Shown: in pieces, positions 8,244 to 18,834 of the stretch
How the letters are laid out: every line of letters begins with the position of its first letter
Position numbering within the stretch: position 1 is the first letter of the stretch
DNA from: Roseobacter sp.
GTDB lineage: Bacteria; Pseudomonadota; Alphaproteobacteria; Rhodobacterales; Rhodobacteraceae
Length of the DNA stretch: 53,386 nucleotides
Direction: 5' to 3'
Assembly: GCA_024636475.1 (NCBI GenBank)
Contig: JAGXHA010000014.1
Coordinates: 1-53,386 of the forward strand
Program-made: the position numbers and the translations under genes
Notes under the pieces: generated by a model
What the model was told of the DNA's origin: nothing
The model's database searches: none
The model's input: the letters and a program-made list of their open reading frames with translations, nothing else

Positions 8244-9050
8244 GCCAATGCCCGCACTGATGATCACTGCCAGTCCAACCCATGTCAGTAGGTCAGGCAG
8301 GGCACCAAACAAGACCCAACCAAGTGCAACGGCTGACAGCAACTGGAAATAGATCAGCGGTGCAATCTTGGTCGCGGGGGCCAGTCGGTAGGCGTAGAGC
8401 ATCAGCAGATTGCCCAACATTGAGCATGCCGCGCTTGTTGCCGTAAGCGCGGCAATCGGGCCGGTGAAGTCAGGCAACTGCATCAGGCCAAAGGGCAACA
8501 GCAATCCGGCGCTGATGATCAACTGGCTAAAGGACAATGCGAGCGGCGAAGCAATTCCCGACAACCAGCGGGACATGGTCAGGAAGACGCCGTAAAACGT
8601 GCCCGCAGCCAGCGCCCAAAGCAGGCCAGTGCTTACGCCAATTCCGGGACGCACGACCAGCAACACGCCCGCGAAGCCGACCACGATCAGTGTGCTTCGC
8701 AGCAATGTGATCGGTTCGCGCAAGAAAACCGCTGCCAGAACATAGCTGAGCAGAGGGCCAATAAAGAAAGCGGCAAAGACGTTGGCAACTTCTTCGGTCT
8801 GGAGGGCGGTCTGAATACAGGTGATGCCACCGCAGATCATGGCGGCCCGGACCCAGATGCGCCAGTTGCCGAAAAGAGCGAGCGTATGGCGGGGAATAAA
8901 GGGGATCAAAAACAGCGTGCCAATTGCAAAGCGCGACCAAGCAACAAACACAGGGGCGACGTCCAACTGCGATGTAAGTATCTTTCCAGCGCTGTCGCCC
9001 GCAGGGATCAGTGACATGGCGACAAACATGATCAATACGGCGCGTTGCAT
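8226..9050 (-). CDS. EamA/DMT-family transporter
   Basis: Inner-membrane protein of 274 residues with about ten hydrophobic segments arranged as two EamA repeats (roughly residues 1-130 and 140-272). Drug/metabolite transporters of this type export amino acids, other metabolites or drugs, and the sequence gives no substrate. The gene starts at ATG 9050 (plus-strand CAT 9048-9050). Its stop region overlaps the end of convergent nadD. It is transcribed alone, divergent from dacB with 88 bases between them. Confidence 0.85.
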   Translation of the reverse strand: MQRAVLIMFVAMSLIPAGDSAGKILTSQLDVAPVFVAWSRFAIGTLFLIPFIPRHTLALFGNWRIWVRAAMICGGITCIQTALQTEEVANVFAAFFIGPLLSYVLAAVFLREPITLLRSTLIVVGFAGVLLVVRPGIGVSTGLLWALAAGTFYGVFLTMSRWLSGIASPLALSFSQLIISAGLLLPFGLMQLPDFTGPIAALTATSAACSMLGNLLMLYAYRLAPATKIAPLIYFQLLSAVALGWVLFGALPDLLTWVGLAVIISAGIGSTRLR

Positions 9051-9138
9051 GAGAGCAGGGCTAGCACGGGTGCCGACCCATGAAAATGTGATTTAGAGAT
9101 GCTTGTATCAGGGGAGTGGTCAGGTTTAACCTTGCTGT

Positions 9139-10635
9139 ATGACAAAACAATTTTCACGTCGGTTCTTTTTGGGGTCTGCTGCGGCGGGTCTGGTCGTGCC
9201 AGCAGCATTTGCCGCACCGCCTGACACTTCCTTGCGCCCGGTTTTGCGCAACGATGATCTGTTTCGCAAAGCGATACCGACGGCACCGGAACTGATCGCC
9301 AAAGCCAAACTGGATGGGAGAATGTCGTTCATCGTCGCAGACGCAAAGACTGGCGCGGTTCTGGAGCAGATGGCCCCGACACTCGGTTTGCCTCCAGCCA
9401 GCGTGACAAAGTCGATTACGGCCCTTTACGCCCTTGATACACTTGGGTCCGACCATCGGTTCGAGACGCGGATCCTCGCAACCGGTGGGATCAAGGATGG
9501 CGAAGTTCAGGGCGATCTTATTCTGGCGGGCGGGGGCGACCCGACGCTGGACACCGATACGCTGGCCACGATGGCAGCCAATCTAAAGGCCGCAGGAGTG
9601 CGCAGCGTGAAAGGTCGCTTCAGCGTTTATGAAGGAAGCCTTCCAGTTTTGCGGGGGATTGACCCCGGTCAACCAGATCACGTCAGCTATAATCCCGGCG
9701 TGAGTGGATTGGCTCTTAATTACAACCGGGTCCACTTTGAATGGAAACGTGGCAACAACGGTTATGCGGTTACGATGGACGGCAGATCAGAAAAATACCG
9801 CCCCGCCGTTGCGATGGCGGCGATGCAGGTTCAAGACCGTACAAGCCCGCTTTATACCTACCGCGACGGCGGCGTGCGCGACGATTGGACTGTGGCGAAA
9901 CCGGCGCTGGGGAGCGGGGGCGCGCGCTGGCTTCCTGTGCGCAAGCCCGGTCTTTATGCAGGCGATGTCTTTGCCACGATGGCCGGCGCGCAGGGCATTC
10001 GATTGCGCGGTTTGGGGCTGATTGACCGGTTGCCCACAGGGGCCACAGTGGTGGTCACTCAACAAAGTCTGCCTTTGCGCGATATCATGCGCGACATGCT
10101 GAAGTATTCCACAAACCTGACCGCTGAAATGGCGGGGCTGGCCGCGACGACTGCGCGAGGCAAGCGCCCTGCGACGCTCGAGGAATCGGCGGCGGAGATG
10201 AATAGTTGGGCAATCACCAATCTGGGAATGCGCAAACCTGCTTTAGTCGACCACTCCGGGCTTGGCGAAGACAGCCGGATTTCGGCGCGTGATATGTTGA
10301 CTGCGTTGATTAGGGTGAATGGGGAAGGGACCCTGAAGCCGATCCTGAAAACGATCGTATTGCGGGATGAAGCGGGCAGACCAATGCGCGATCATCCGAT
10401 CAAGGTTGAAGCAAAGACTGGCACTTTGAATTTCGTGTCGACGCTTGCGGGATATATGCAGGCTCCAACGGGCCGTGAAATGGTGTTCGTGATATTTTCA
10501 GCAGATGAGGTGCGCCGGGCAAAACTTAGCCGTGCAGACCGGGAGCGGCCAGATGGTGGCGGCGCGTGGAATGCGCGTGCAAAGCGTTTACAGCAAGGGC
10601 TGATCGAACGCTGGGCCGCATACCACGCCGCGTGA
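9139..10635 (+). CDS. dacB: D-alanyl-D-alanine carboxypeptidase/endopeptidase (PBP4 type)
   Basis: Periplasmic low-molecular-weight penicillin-binding protein (peptidase S13) of 498 residues that trims or cleaves peptidoglycan peptides. All three active-site motifs are present: SVTK (Ser88, Lys91), STN (324-326) and KTG (426-428). The large insert between the first and second motif is typical of PBP4. The N-terminus has SRRFFLGSAAAGL, an excellent twin-arginine signal, then a FAA cleavage site, so export is probably by Tat rather than the more usual Sec. It is a single gene, convergent with the TerB-like gene. Confidence 0.93.
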   Translation: MTKQFSRRFFLGSAAAGLVVPAAFAAPPDTSLRPVLRNDDLFRKAIPTAPELIAKAKLDGRMSFIVADAKTGAVLEQMAPTLGLPPASVTKSITALYALDTLGSDHRFETRILATGGIKDGEVQGDLILAGGGDPTLDTDTLATMAANLKAAGVRSVKGRFSVYEGSLPVLRGIDPGQPDHVSYNPGVSGLALNYNRVHFEWKRGNNGYAVTMDGRSEKYRPAVAMAAMQVQDRTSPLYTYRDGGVRDDWTVAKPALGSGGARWLPVRKPGLYAGDVFATMAGAQGIRLRGLGLIDRLPTGATVVVTQQSLPLRDIMRDMLKYSTNLTAEMAGLAATTARGKRPATLEESAAEMNSWAITNLGMRKPALVDHSGLGEDSRISARDMLTALIRVNGEGTLKPILKTIVLRDEAGRPMRDHPIKVEAKTGTLNFVSTLAGYMQAPTGREMVFVIFSADEVRRAKLSRADRERPDGGGAWNARAKRLQQGLIERWAAYHAA

Positions 10636-10643
10636 GTGGGCGT

Positions 10644-11066
10644 TTATCTGACGTGGCGTGCTCTTGCGCCGCGCTCGATCGCTGCGGCATGCAGGCGGTC
10701 TAGATCAAGTTCGTAGCGAATTTCCTCAAGAAGGCGCAGTTCTGTTTCGTCTAGCGTCCCGTCGGCAGCTGCAACATCGCAAGCCAATGCATAAGCCGTT
10801 TCATTCAGCCGGTCCGGCAATGCGCCCTTGATCAGGCCAAACAGCGCATCAAGCCCCTCTTCTTGCTCGAACAGGTCGAAAACCATCTGGCTGACAGTGC
10901 TGATCCTGTCTGTGTCGTAGCCCGAAAAAATCGGAAGTATATTCACGGAGGTCTGGATTTTGATCAACTCGCTTGTGCGAATATCCTCGTCCGAGGCGGA
11001 TACCGCGATCATCAGCGCCACAAGGCAGTCCTGGGCGCTTAAAGTCAGAGACGTATCGTCGGGCAT
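10644..11066 (-). CDS. TerB-like protein
   Basis: Small acidic helical protein of 140 residues of the TerB fold. Two related halves contain the acidic motifs ASDEDIRTSE and AAADGTLDETE, similar to the metal-binding motifs of tellurite-resistance TerB. There is no signal peptide or membrane segment. No other ter genes are nearby, so a direct tellurite role should not be assumed. The start is at ATG 11066 with AGGATTT upstream, divergent from lysS. Confidence 0.75.
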   Translation of the reverse strand: MPDDTSLTLSAQDCLVALMIAVSASDEDIRTSELIKIQTSVNILPIFSGYDTDRISTVSQMVFDLFEQEEGLDALFGLIKGALPDRLNETAYALACDVAAADGTLDETELRLLEEIRYELDLDRLHAAAIERGARARHVR

Positions 11067-11184
11067 CGGGAAATCCTGTCTATCAAGGTGTCAAAGCACA
11101 GATTATTGACGGCCAGCGGGGTACGCAATAGGTACAGCCTGCTTGGGCACATCGGGTGTCAGGCGAAATTGATGGATAAAAGAC

Positions 11185-12765
11185 ATGTCGCAGATGCGTG
11201 AAGCAGCACTTACCAGCAAAGCATGGCCCTTCGAGGAAGCCCGCAGGGTGCTGAAACGTTATGCAAATAAGGCCCCTGAGAAGGGGTATGTCCTGTTTCA
11301 GACGGGATACGGACCGTCTGGTCTGCCACACATCGGGACCTTCGGCGAAGTTGCGCGCACGACGATGGTGCGGCGCGCTTTTGAATTGATTAGTGACATT
11401 CCTACCCGTTTGATTTGTTTCTCTGACGATCTGGATGGCATGCGCAAGGTTCCGGGAAACGTTCCTGACCCCGAAGCCTTGGCCGAACATCTGCAACGAC
11501 CGCTGACTTCGGTGCCTGATCCGTTTGGTACGCATGACAGCTTTGGTGCGCATAACAACGCGATGCTGCGGCGGTTTCTGGATACGTTTGGCTTTGAATA
11601 CGAGTTTATTTCGGCGACCGAATTCTATGCCTCTGGCAAATTCGACGAGGTATTGCTGCGTGCGGCAGAAAAATACGATGAGATCATGGCTGTGATGCTG
11701 AAGTCTTTGCGCGAAGAGCGCCGTCAAACCTATTCGATCTTCTTGCCAATCCACCCCGAGACTGGCCGCGTTCTGTATGTGCCCATGAAAGAAGTGAATG
11801 CCAAAGAAGGCACCGTTACATTTGACGATGAGGACGGCAAAGAGATGACCTTGCCGCTGACCGGAGGCAACGTGAAGTTGCAGTGGAAACCGGACTTTGG
11901 GGCGCGTTGGGCTGCTTTGGGCGTTGATTTCGAGATGTACGGCAAAGACCATTCAACCAACACACCGATCTACGATGCGATCTGCCGGATCCTTGACGGG
12001 AAAGCGCCTGAGCATTTCACCTACGAGCTGTTTCTGGATCAGGACGGTCACAAGATCTCTAAATCTTCGGGCAATGGCCTGACGATTGACGAGTGGCTGA
12101 CCTATGCCAGTGCAGAATCGCTGTCGTATTTTATGTACCTCAAGCCCAAGACCGCCAAACGGATGTATTTTGACGTGATCCCCAAGGCGGTTGATGAATA
12201 TCATCAGCAACTGCGCGCCTTTGAGACGCAGGATGACAAGGGCAAGCTGAACAATCCGGTCTGGCACATCCATGGTGGCGATGTGCCCAAGTCCGATATG
12301 GTGGTACCATATTCGATGCTGCTTAATCTGGCGTCTGTATCTTCAGCCGAGGAGAAATCCCAGCTGTGGGGCTTTATCCAGCGCTATGCGCCTGATGCCA
12401 CGCCTGAAGGCAACCCTGGTATGGATGCTGCCGCAGCCCATGCGGTGCGCTATTACAACGACTTTGTGAAGCCGACAAAGGTATTCCGGGCACCGACCGA
12501 CCTTGAACGTGAAGCGCTAGAAGATCTGCGGGACCAACTTAAAACGTGGGATGGCGGGCTGGATGCAGAAGCGTTGCAAACGATGGTCTTTGCGGTGGGC
12601 AAGGAACGGTTCGATCCGTTGCGCGACTGGTTCACGGCGCTTTATGAAGTGCTGCTGGGTGCCAGCCAGGGCCCCCGTTTTGGTGGGTTCATCGCACTAT
12701 ACGGCGTAGATGAAACGATTGCGCTGATTGACGACGCCTTGGCGGGTAAACTAACTGCGGCGTGA
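11185..12765 (+). CDS. lysS: Lysyl-tRNA synthetase, class I
   Basis: Cytoplasmic enzyme of 526 residues that charges tRNA-Lys. It is the class I form (Rossmann fold), common in alphaproteobacteria and archaea, unrelated to the class II enzyme of E. coli. The HIGH-like motif is HIGT (49-52) in [14 protein letters not shown], and the KMSKS-like motif is KISKS (290-294). The C-terminal alpha-helical anticodon-binding part is complete and the length is normal. It is followed 60 bases later by the DUF4864 gene. Confidence 0.95.
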   Translation: MSQMREAALTSKAWPFEEARRVLKRYANKAPEKGYVLFQTGYGPSGLPHIGTFGEVARTTMVRRAFELISDIPTRLICFSDDLDGMRKVPGNVPDPEALAEHLQRPLTSVPDPFGTHDSFGAHNNAMLRRFLDTFGFEYEFISATEFYASGKFDEVLLRAAEKYDEIMAVMLKSLREERRQTYSIFLPIHPETGRVLYVPMKEVNAKEGTVTFDDEDGKEMTLPLTGGNVKLQWKPDFGARWAALGVDFEMYGKDHSTNTPIYDAICRILDGKAPEHFTYELFLDQDGHKISKSSGNGLTIDEWLTYASAESLSYFMYLKPKTAKRMYFDVIPKAVDEYHQQLRAFETQDDKGKLNNPVWHIHGGDVPKSDMVVPYSMLLNLASVSSAEEKSQLWGFIQRYAPDATPEGNPGMDAAAAHAVRYYNDFVKPTKVFRAPTDLEREALEDLRDQLKTWDGGLDAEALQTMVFAVGKERFDPLRDWFTALYEVLLGASQGPRFGGFIALYGVDETIALIDDALAGKLTAA

Positions 12766-12825
12766 AACTCTTGCCCTGTGGTGTGCGTGATTTACATTAA
12801 CTCACTACATCACAGGGGATTTGCC

Positions 12826-13239
12826 ATGCGCAGCGTATTTGTTTCGATGTTTTTTGGATTGCTTCTAACCTTTGTAAGCGCGTTGAGCGCATCGGCGCAG
12901 CAAGCCGAGATTGAAGGGACGATCAACCGTCAATTTGATGCGTTCAAGGCCGATGATTTTGAGGGTGCGTTTGAATTCGCCAGCCCGGCTTTGCAGCTTT
13001 TGTTCCAGTCGCCTGAAAATTTCAAACGGATGATCACGACTGGCTATCCGATGGTTCAACGGCCTGCCGAGGTCACGTATCTTGAGCTTCGGGAGAGTGC
13101 TGGATCGTTGTGGCAAAAGGTGCAGATCATCGACGGCAAGGGATACACCCACTTGCTGGACTATCAGATGATACAGATCAACGAGGAATGGCGGATCGCG
13201 TCAGTGCGCATGCTAAATGCACCGGCGCTGAGCGCTTAA
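12826..13239 (+). CDS. DUF4864 domain-containing secreted protein
   Basis: Protein of 137 residues with a signal peptide at about 1-23 (SASAQQ cleavage region). The mature part resembles the DUF4864 family, a small NTF2-like alpha/beta domain of unknown function: FDAFKADDFEGAFEFASP near the start and NEEWRIASVRML at the end. The start follows AGGGGAT; in-frame codons upstream are less likely. It is downstream of lysS on the same strand but may have its own promoter. The role is unknown. Confidence 0.75.
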   Translation: MRSVFVSMFFGLLLTFVSALSASAQQAEIEGTINRQFDAFKADDFEGAFEFASPALQLLFQSPENFKRMITTGYPMVQRPAEVTYLELRESAGSLWQKVQIIDGKGYTHLLDYQMIQINEEWRIASVRMLNAPALSA

Positions 13240-13444
13240 CCGAAAAGCGCCCTCTAAGGCTGTTCGGTCTTGGCATCAAGGTTCGACGATCAGGTCCCTG
13301 TCGCGCAGATTTTCTTTTGCTGCGCACGTAGGTCTTAGTCGTGGTTAATGCCCCAAAGATATCCCCAAGCGCATGCCGGCAGATCGCCGGATTTTCGCAT
13401 CAGGTAGGGCGGTGCTTTTGCATCGTTCTTGGAAAGGGATAACA

Positions 13445-15280
13445 ATGAATAAGGCTATTACGGATGGGCTTTTGCTGGCACCGGCGGTGTTTGCAAACGG
13501 GTTGGATGTCTATTCAAGCGGCGATGGTACCGCAGGATCAGATACATATACCAATGCCATTAACGCGGCATTCATCCCTGCGGATCAAGATTTCGGCGGC
13601 GCGCTTGAATTGATCAAAACGCAAAGCACTCAAAAGCTGCGGTACATGGGGCAGACGCCGCTTTTGCCGGGGTGCTATCTGCGCATCACGGCGAAGGTAA
13701 AGGCGATTAGTGGCAATTTGCCGAGCGTCCGCATCGCTGGATATCCCGCACTTGGCAACGGCAGCCGAGTTGGCGGTTTGACTGAATTTGGACCTTCTGT
13801 CCAACTGACAAGCTACGGCAAAGTCGTTGAGGTAAGCGCGATTGTCGGGTCGGGTTTGCGGGGTGGCGTTGATATGGTTTGGGGTGCCAGCCCCGTTTAC
13901 GGGCACTTTGGTCTGGATCTGACAGGCCAAAACGGCGGCGTCGTGCGCATTGATGATCTTGTGATCGAAGACATCACGAGCATCTTTTTGCTGGATATGC
14001 TGGCTCAGGTGGATGTGCGTGATTTTGGGGCCGTCGGCGATGGTGTCACGGACGATACAGCCGCCTTTAACGCGGCAAATGCGGCGGCAGATGGCCGGAC
14101 GGTCTTGGTGCCCAAGGGAGTTTTTCTGCTTAATGGGGATGTCACATTCGACACGGAAACCTTGTTTGAGGGCAAGGTTCAGATGCCAGCAACAGCGATC
14201 TTGCAACTGCGCCATAATTTCGATCTTCCGAATTATATTGATGCCTTCGAGACCGAGGAAATCGCGTTTCGTAAAGCGTTTCAGGCGCTGCTTAGCAATG
14301 CCGATCACGAGTCCTTGGATATGGGCGGGCGCAAAGTCTATGTGACGGGGCCAATTGATATGCAGGCCGCCACACCCGAGCGGACCAGCTATGCAACCCG
14401 CCGCATTATCCGGAATGGCCAATTCGAGGCCGCTGGCAATGGCAATTGGGATACGGTCACGGTTACGTCGCAAGCAACTTACGCGCCAACAGACCCGCGC
14501 AAGCTGACGAACGTTACAGATGTGGCGAACATCCCGATCGGGGCCCACGTGTCTGGTAATGGAGTCGGGCGCGAGATCTATGTGCGCGACAAGAATGTCG
14601 CCAGACAAGAGATCACGCTGAATGCGCCGCTTTATGATGCTGCAGGAACGCAGACTTTCAGTTTTTCGCGGTTTCAATACATGCTTGATTTCAGCAACTT
14701 CCAATCGCTGAGCAAATTTGTCCTCTCGGATATCGAAATTCAATGCAACAATGTGGCAAGCGGCGTCAATCTTGCCCCCTCGGGTGTGACGTTTCATATG
14801 CGTGATTGTTTTGTTCCGCGCCCCAAAGACCGCGGTATCACCTCAACCGGAGGGGGCTGTCAGGGCATGTTTATTGACCGTTGTCAGTTTCTATCATCCG
14901 AAGATGCGCTGAACGTGTCTGATCGCACCAGCATTGCGATCAATTGTAACGCCAATGACGTGAAGATACGTGATAACCGCGCAACGCGATTTCGCCATTT
15001 CGCGCTGGTTGCAGGGCAGAATAACATCATCACAGGCAATCACTTTTTCCAAGGTGATACGGTGGCCAATGGCATCCGCTCTGCCGGATTGATCATCGCG
15101 ACGCAGCACACCGGGTCAGTGGTGCATGGCAACTATGTCGATAATTGTTTTATCGAATGGACCAATGAAGGTAGCGTCGATTTTTGCACTGTAGTCGGCA
15201 GAGTACACATCAAGCAGCACAGATGCATCGACAGCCATCCAACCGTTCATCTGATTGATTTTATACCCGCGCCCCCATGA
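13445..15280 (+). CDS. Right-handed beta-helix (pectate-lyase-superfamily) protein, apparently 3'-truncated
   Basis: Protein of 611 residues. The N-terminal ~190 residues form a sandwich-like domain. It is followed by VDVRDFGAVGDGVTDDTAAF (about 202-221), the hallmark of the pectate-lyase/polygalacturonase beta-helix fold seen in polysaccharide-modifying enzymes and tail spikes. Relatives I recall from Roseobacter-group genomes are about 760 residues and continue past FIEWTNE. Here that string ends at Glu575 (15169), and the remaining 36 codons read antisense through the convergent gene. The C-terminal ~150 residues are therefore probably lost. The start is set by GGAAAGGGA. There is no obvious signal peptide. 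Confidence 0.75.
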   Translation: MNKAITDGLLLAPAVFANGLDVYSSGDGTAGSDTYTNAINAAFIPADQDFGGALELIKTQSTQKLRYMGQTPLLPGCYLRITAKVKAISGNLPSVRIAGYPALGNGSRVGGLTEFGPSVQLTSYGKVVEVSAIVGSGLRGGVDMVWGASPVYGHFGLDLTGQNGGVVRIDDLVIEDITSIFLLDMLAQVDVRDFGAVGDGVTDDTAAFNAANAAADGRTVLVPKGVFLLNGDVTFDTETLFEGKVQMPATAILQLRHNFDLPNYIDAFETEEIAFRKAFQALLSNADHESLDMGGRKVYVTGPIDMQAATPERTSYATRRIIRNGQFEAAGNGNWDTVTVTSQATYAPTDPRKLTNVTDVANIPIGAHVSGNGVGREIYVRDKNVARQEITLNAPLYDAAGTQTFSFSRFQYMLDFSNFQSLSKFVLSDIEIQCNNVASGVNLAPSGVTFHMRDCFVPRPKDRGITSTGGGCQGMFIDRCQFLSSEDALNVSDRTSIAINCNANDVKIRDNRATRFRHFALVAGQNNIITGNHFFQGDTVANGIRSAGLIIATQHTGSVVHGNYVDNCFIEWTNEGSVDFCTVVGRVHIKQHRCIDSHPTVHLIDFIPAPP

Positions 15281-15664
15281 GAGCCCTGTTTTCAAAGAGG
15301 GGCTGATGGCGTAGCCCGTCCATCCCGCCCCGATTCCAAGTTCGTATGACCAGACGGTCGGGCCGTCGTTCGCTCTTATGGGGCGGCGCAAAAAGACCGT
15401 GGCAGATCCAGACTGGGTGCCATTTGCACTTAAAGTAGATCCCACTTCGGCACCCAGGGTCAGGTCCTCGCGAACGCCGTATTCAAGGTAGATGGTTTGG
15501 GTGATATTCTGCGCTATCTCCGCGCTGGCAGAGACGGATGAGAATCCAGTGCCCTTCTCGCGCAGCCAAGCACCTGAAAATGCCGGGGTTGCAAGGGAAA
15601 CCGAAACCGAGAATGCCACAATCAGAAGTATGTTCAAAAGACATCCCTTTCGGGGTTTAAACAT
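15116..15664 (-). pseudogene. Secreted/outer-membrane-type protein, probably 3'-truncated
   Basis: Open frame of 182 codons with a signal peptide at about 1-30, then alternating beta-strand-like segments (GAWLREKGTGFSSVSAS, YLEYGVREDLTLGAEVG, SYELGIGAGW, KTGLSWGRGY). This resembles an uncharacterised outer-membrane beta-barrel-like protein of Roseobacter-group bacteria that I recall as being around 220 residues or more. Native-looking sequence stops at Thr165 (15170-15172). The last 17 codons are antisense to the beta-helix gene. It may still be translated, but the barrel would lack its final strands. Confidence 0.6.
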
Positions 15665-15720
15665 GCTTACGGAGGTTTAACAAAACACTAACGTTTTGAA
15701 ATCAATTGTTCTTAAAATAC

Positions 15721-15754
15721 AAAAGGCCCGCAGCAAGTTCTGCGGGCCTTTTTT
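15721..15754 (-). terminator. Intrinsic terminator, bidirectional in form
   Basis: A perfect 13-bp stem (15721-15733 with 15740-15752) with a six-base loop and T tracts on both strands. It lies 17 bases past the stop of the minus-strand PLDc_N gene and insulates it from the secreted-protein gene that starts at 15664. Confidence 0.85.
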
Positions 15755-15770
15755 AGTTCATTGTAGAGCC

Positions 15771-15962
15771 TTAAGCGCGGACCGAACCGCCACGTGGGCC
15801 TGCAAGCAACCACACGATAAAGCCGACTACTGGGAAGATCAGGATGCCAACGATCCACAGCAGCTTTGCCAAAGTCGTGGCACCTGATCCGAAAACCTTA
15901 ACGATAGCGTAAATGTCTGCGATCAAAATGATCAGCCCTAAAAGACCATATTCCATTTGCAT
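15771..15962 (-). CDS. PLDc_N domain small membrane protein
   Basis: Protein of 63 residues with two hydrophobic segments (about 4-24 and 32-54) separated by a short polar turn, ending in a basic GPRGGSVRA tail. This is the free-standing version of the phospholipase D/nuclease N-terminal membrane domain, found alone in many bacteria with unknown function. Codon use looks genuine and a strong terminator follows. It is a single gene. Confidence 0.8.
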   Translation of the reverse strand: MQMEYGLLGLIILIADIYAIVKVFGSGATTLAKLLWIVGILIFPVVGFIVWLLAGPRGGSVRA

Positions 15963-16110
15963 TCTCCATTTGTGTCATTCTGGAAAGACAACGTGTCGCA
16001 GGGTCAGAATGTTCCCAAATTTGAGATTAGCACCATACGGCAGACGAAATGATCGCCCCTCATGGCGGTCTGGATATATGTTGCAGAGCTGTGCATGATT
16101 GGATCTAAAA

Positions 16111-18327
16111 CTAACGTTTTTTCCCACCATAGCGCGATTTTCCACCGCGCATGCCGCCGCGCCCTCCGGTCGAGCGACCCGATGCTTTTTGCGCGTCATC
16201 CACGGCCTTATCAACCGCATATTGCCGCGCCATGGGATCGTCGGCGATCGCCAGATCGACTGCCTCAAGGCGCTTGACCTCGTCGCGCAGTCGCGCAGCT
16301 TCTTCGAATTCAAGGTTCTCGGCAGCTTTGCGCATATCCGTACGCAGCCCTTCAAGCACGGTTTGTAGATTGCCCCCGGCCAGTGGGTTGTCGATCTTGG
16401 CAGTGACGCGGTTCATGTCCACGTCGCCCTTGTAAAGACCGGCAAGAATATCCTCGACGTTCTTTTTGACGGTTGTGGGCGTGATGCCGTGCAATTCGTT
16501 ATAGGCCACCTGTTTAGCGCGGCGGCGGTCGGTTTCGCCCATCGCACGCTCCATCGAGCCGGTGATGCGGTCAGCGTACATAATCACGCGGCCTTCGGAG
16601 TTGCGCGCAGCCCGGCCAATCGTCTGGATCAGAGAGGTTTCAGAGCGTAAGAACCCTTCTTTATCCGCATCCAGGATCGCCACCAGCCCACATTCGGGAA
16701 TGTCCAATCCCTCGCGCAACAGGTTGATCCCGATCAGCACGTCAAAGGCCCCAAGGCGCAGGTCGCGCAGGATTTCGATCCGTTCAATTGTGTCGATGTC
16801 GCTGTGCATATAGCGCACGCGGATCCCTTGTTCGTGCATATATTCGGTCAGGTCTTCGGCCATGCGCTTGGTCAACACGGTGCAAAGTGTTCTAAACCCG
16901 TTGGCAGCGACCTTGCGCACCTCGTCCAGCAGATCATCGACCTGCATTTCGACAGGACGGATTTCGATCATGGGATCAATCAGGCCCGTGGGGCGAATGA
17001 TCTGTTCGGTGAAAACACCACCCGTTTGCTCGATCTCCCACGCCGCGGGCGTGGCTGAAACAAAGACCGACTGTGGCCGCATCGCGTCCCACTCCTCGAA
17101 CTTCAAGGGGCGGTTGTCCATACAGGATGGCAGGCGGAACCCGTGCTCTGCCAGTGTCATCTTGCGCCTGAAGTCACCTTTGTACATCCCGCCGATCTGC
17201 GGCACGGAGACGTGGCTTTCGTCAGCAAAAACAATCGCATTGTCAGGGATGAATTCGAACAGGGTGGGGGGCGGCTCGCCGGGCGCGCGCCCCGTCAGGT
17301 AGCGCGAGTAATTCTCGATCCCGTTGCACACGCCGGTGGCTTCCAGCATCTCAAGATCAAAGTTGCAGCGTTGTTCAAGCCGTTGCGCTTCCAGCAGCTT
17401 GCCTTCGGACACTAACTGATCCAGCCGCATGCGCAGCTCTTTCTTGATGCCGATGACGGCCTGATTCATCGTGGGCTTGGGCGTCACGTAGTGGCTGTTG
17501 GCATAGATGCGGATCTGGTCGAACGTGCCGGTCTTCTCGCCCGTCAGCGGATCGAATTCCGTGATTTTCTCCAGCTCTTCGCCAAAAAAGGACAAACGCC
17601 ATGCGCGGTCTTCAAGGTGGGCCGGGAAAATTTCAAGACTGTCGCCACGTACCCGGAACGTTCCGCGTTGGAAGGCCGCATCGTTGCGCTTGTAGGCCTG
17701 CGCGATCAGATCCGCGATAACCTGCCGTTGGTCATATGTCGCCCCGACCTTGATGTCTTGCGTCATGGCACCGTAGGTTTCGACCGATCCGATACCATAG
17801 ATGCACGAAACCGAAGCGATGATGATCACATCGTCGCGTTCAAGCAGTGACCGGGTGGCAGAGTGGCGCATCCGGTCAATCTGTTCGTTGATCTGTGATT
17901 CTTTTTCGATGAATGTATCAGACCGCGCAACATAGGCTTCGGGCTGGTAATAGTCATAATAGCTTACGAAATACTCAACAGCATTTTCGGGGAAAAACCC
18001 TTTGAACTCGCCGTAAAGCTGGGCGGCAAGCGTCTTGTTCGGCGCCAGTATGATGGCCGGGCGCTGCGTTTCTTCGATAACCTTGGCCATGGTAAAGGTC
18101 TTGCCCGTACCGGTTGCCCCCAAAAGAACCTGATCACGCTCACCGGCGCGAACACCTTCTGACAATTCCTTTATCGCCGTTGGTTGATCACCTGCGGGCT
18201 CGAATTCTGTCGCCAGAACAAAGCGCTGTCCACCCTCAAGCTTGGGGCGTTCACGCACATCCGGCGCGGGGTTCGATAGAAATGCTTGCTTGCGTTCAGG
18301 CAAGCTGTCGGAATGAGCGTAGGCCAT
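16111..18327 (-). CDS. uvrB: Excinuclease ABC subunit B
   Basis: Nucleotide excision repair helicase-like protein of 738 residues. UvrB verifies damage delivered by UvrA and positions UvrC. Walker A is GATGTGKT (70-77). The beta-hairpin region [11 protein letters not shown] that grips DNA is intact. Helicase motifs up to QTIGRAARN are present, and the C-terminal UVR coiled coil that binds UvrC is [20 protein letters not shown]. The length includes the Gly/Arg-rich tail usual in this group. AAAGGA lies upstream of the start. Confidence 0.96.
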   Translation of the reverse strand: MAYAHSDSLPERKQAFLSNPAPDVRERPKLEGGQRFVLATEFEPAGDQPTAIKELSEGVRAGERDQVLLGATGTGKTFTMAKVIEETQRPAIILAPNKTLAAQLYGEFKGFFPENAVEYFVSYYDYYQPEAYVARSDTFIEKESQINEQIDRMRHSATRSLLERDDVIIIASVSCIYGIGSVETYGAMTQDIKVGATYDQRQVIADLIAQAYKRNDAAFQRGTFRVRGDSLEIFPAHLEDRAWRLSFFGEELEKITEFDPLTGEKTGTFDQIRIYANSHYVTPKPTMNQAVIGIKKELRMRLDQLVSEGKLLEAQRLEQRCNFDLEMLEATGVCNGIENYSRYLTGRAPGEPPPTLFEFIPDNAIVFADESHVSVPQIGGMYKGDFRRKMTLAEHGFRLPSCMDNRPLKFEEWDAMRPQSVFVSATPAAWEIEQTGGVFTEQIIRPTGLIDPMIEIRPVEMQVDDLLDEVRKVAANGFRTLCTVLTKRMAEDLTEYMHEQGIRVRYMHSDIDTIERIEILRDLRLGAFDVLIGINLLREGLDIPECGLVAILDADKEGFLRSETSLIQTIGRAARNSEGRVIMYADRITGSMERAMGETDRRRAKQVAYNELHGITPTTVKKNVEDILAGLYKGDVDMNRVTAKIDNPLAGGNLQTVLEGLRTDMRKAAENLEFEEAARLRDEVKRLEAVDLAIADDPMARQYAVDKAVDDAQKASGRSTGGRGGMRGGKSRYGGKKR

Positions 18328-18411
18328 GGCATAGTCCTTTGGGATTATTCCTAAGGTGTCATGTTTTGCGTCATGTTCAAGGGGCAGCTACGGGCGCAAC
18401 CGCTCCAACGG

Positions 18412-18696
18412 CTATTTCGTCAACCGTTTCCGATTCGCGCGAACCTTTTTGCTGACGGGGGCCATTGCCGCTGTCATGATCTGGTCGGGGCTTTTGCCCG
18501 CCATCGCAGCTTTTGTCGCGGCCTGAAAAGCTTTGGTCATTGCAGGCCCTTTTTCGTCCATCATGCGGGCGTTTTCGGTTCTGGCATGAGGGAGCGCACC
18601 AGCCATGCCCATAATTCGCAGCGCCATAACTGCCTGCGTATCCAGCATGAGTGACGCGAATTGGGTGTTGAGTGTCATTAGTTTAAGGGGATTCAT
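18412..18696 (-). CDS. Small 'antifreeze'-family hypothetical protein
   Basis: Protein of 94 residues, rich in Met and Ala, predicted helical, with a basic C-terminus (KKVRANRKRLTK). Similar proteins in Rhodobacterales are labelled 'antifreeze protein' in databases, but nothing seen here supports ice binding. The amphipathic helical character is more reminiscent of small phasin-like proteins. The start is chosen at MNPLKLM, where the family begins; the open frame extends further upstream into the divergent promoter region. It is divergent from the NDUFS4-like gene. Confidence 0.65.
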   Translation of the reverse strand: MNPLKLMTLNTQFASLMLDTQAVMALRIMGMAGALPHARTENARMMDEKGPAMTKAFQAATKAAMAGKSPDQIMTAAMAPVSKKVRANRKRLTK

Positions 18697-18834
18697 CACA
18701 TGGCTCCAATCGTAATTCACACCATATGCCGCACTGCAGCATATGTAACGCAAATTCTTCACAATTGACTGTGATACCTTGATACCTTGGCCTAAATGCC
18801 CGATACAAAGGTAGAACCAACTGGAGAAAATTGC

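Noticed and set aside
10644..11066. Tellurite-resistance locus
   Set aside because: Only a TerB-like protein is present; no other ter genes nearby.
13538..14797. Minus-strand frame of 419 codons
   Set aside because: Antisense to the beta-helix gene; no recognisable motif, no ribosome site.
18412..18696. True antifreeze function
   Set aside because: The label comes from database naming of relatives; no ice-binding repeat or Thr array is visible.
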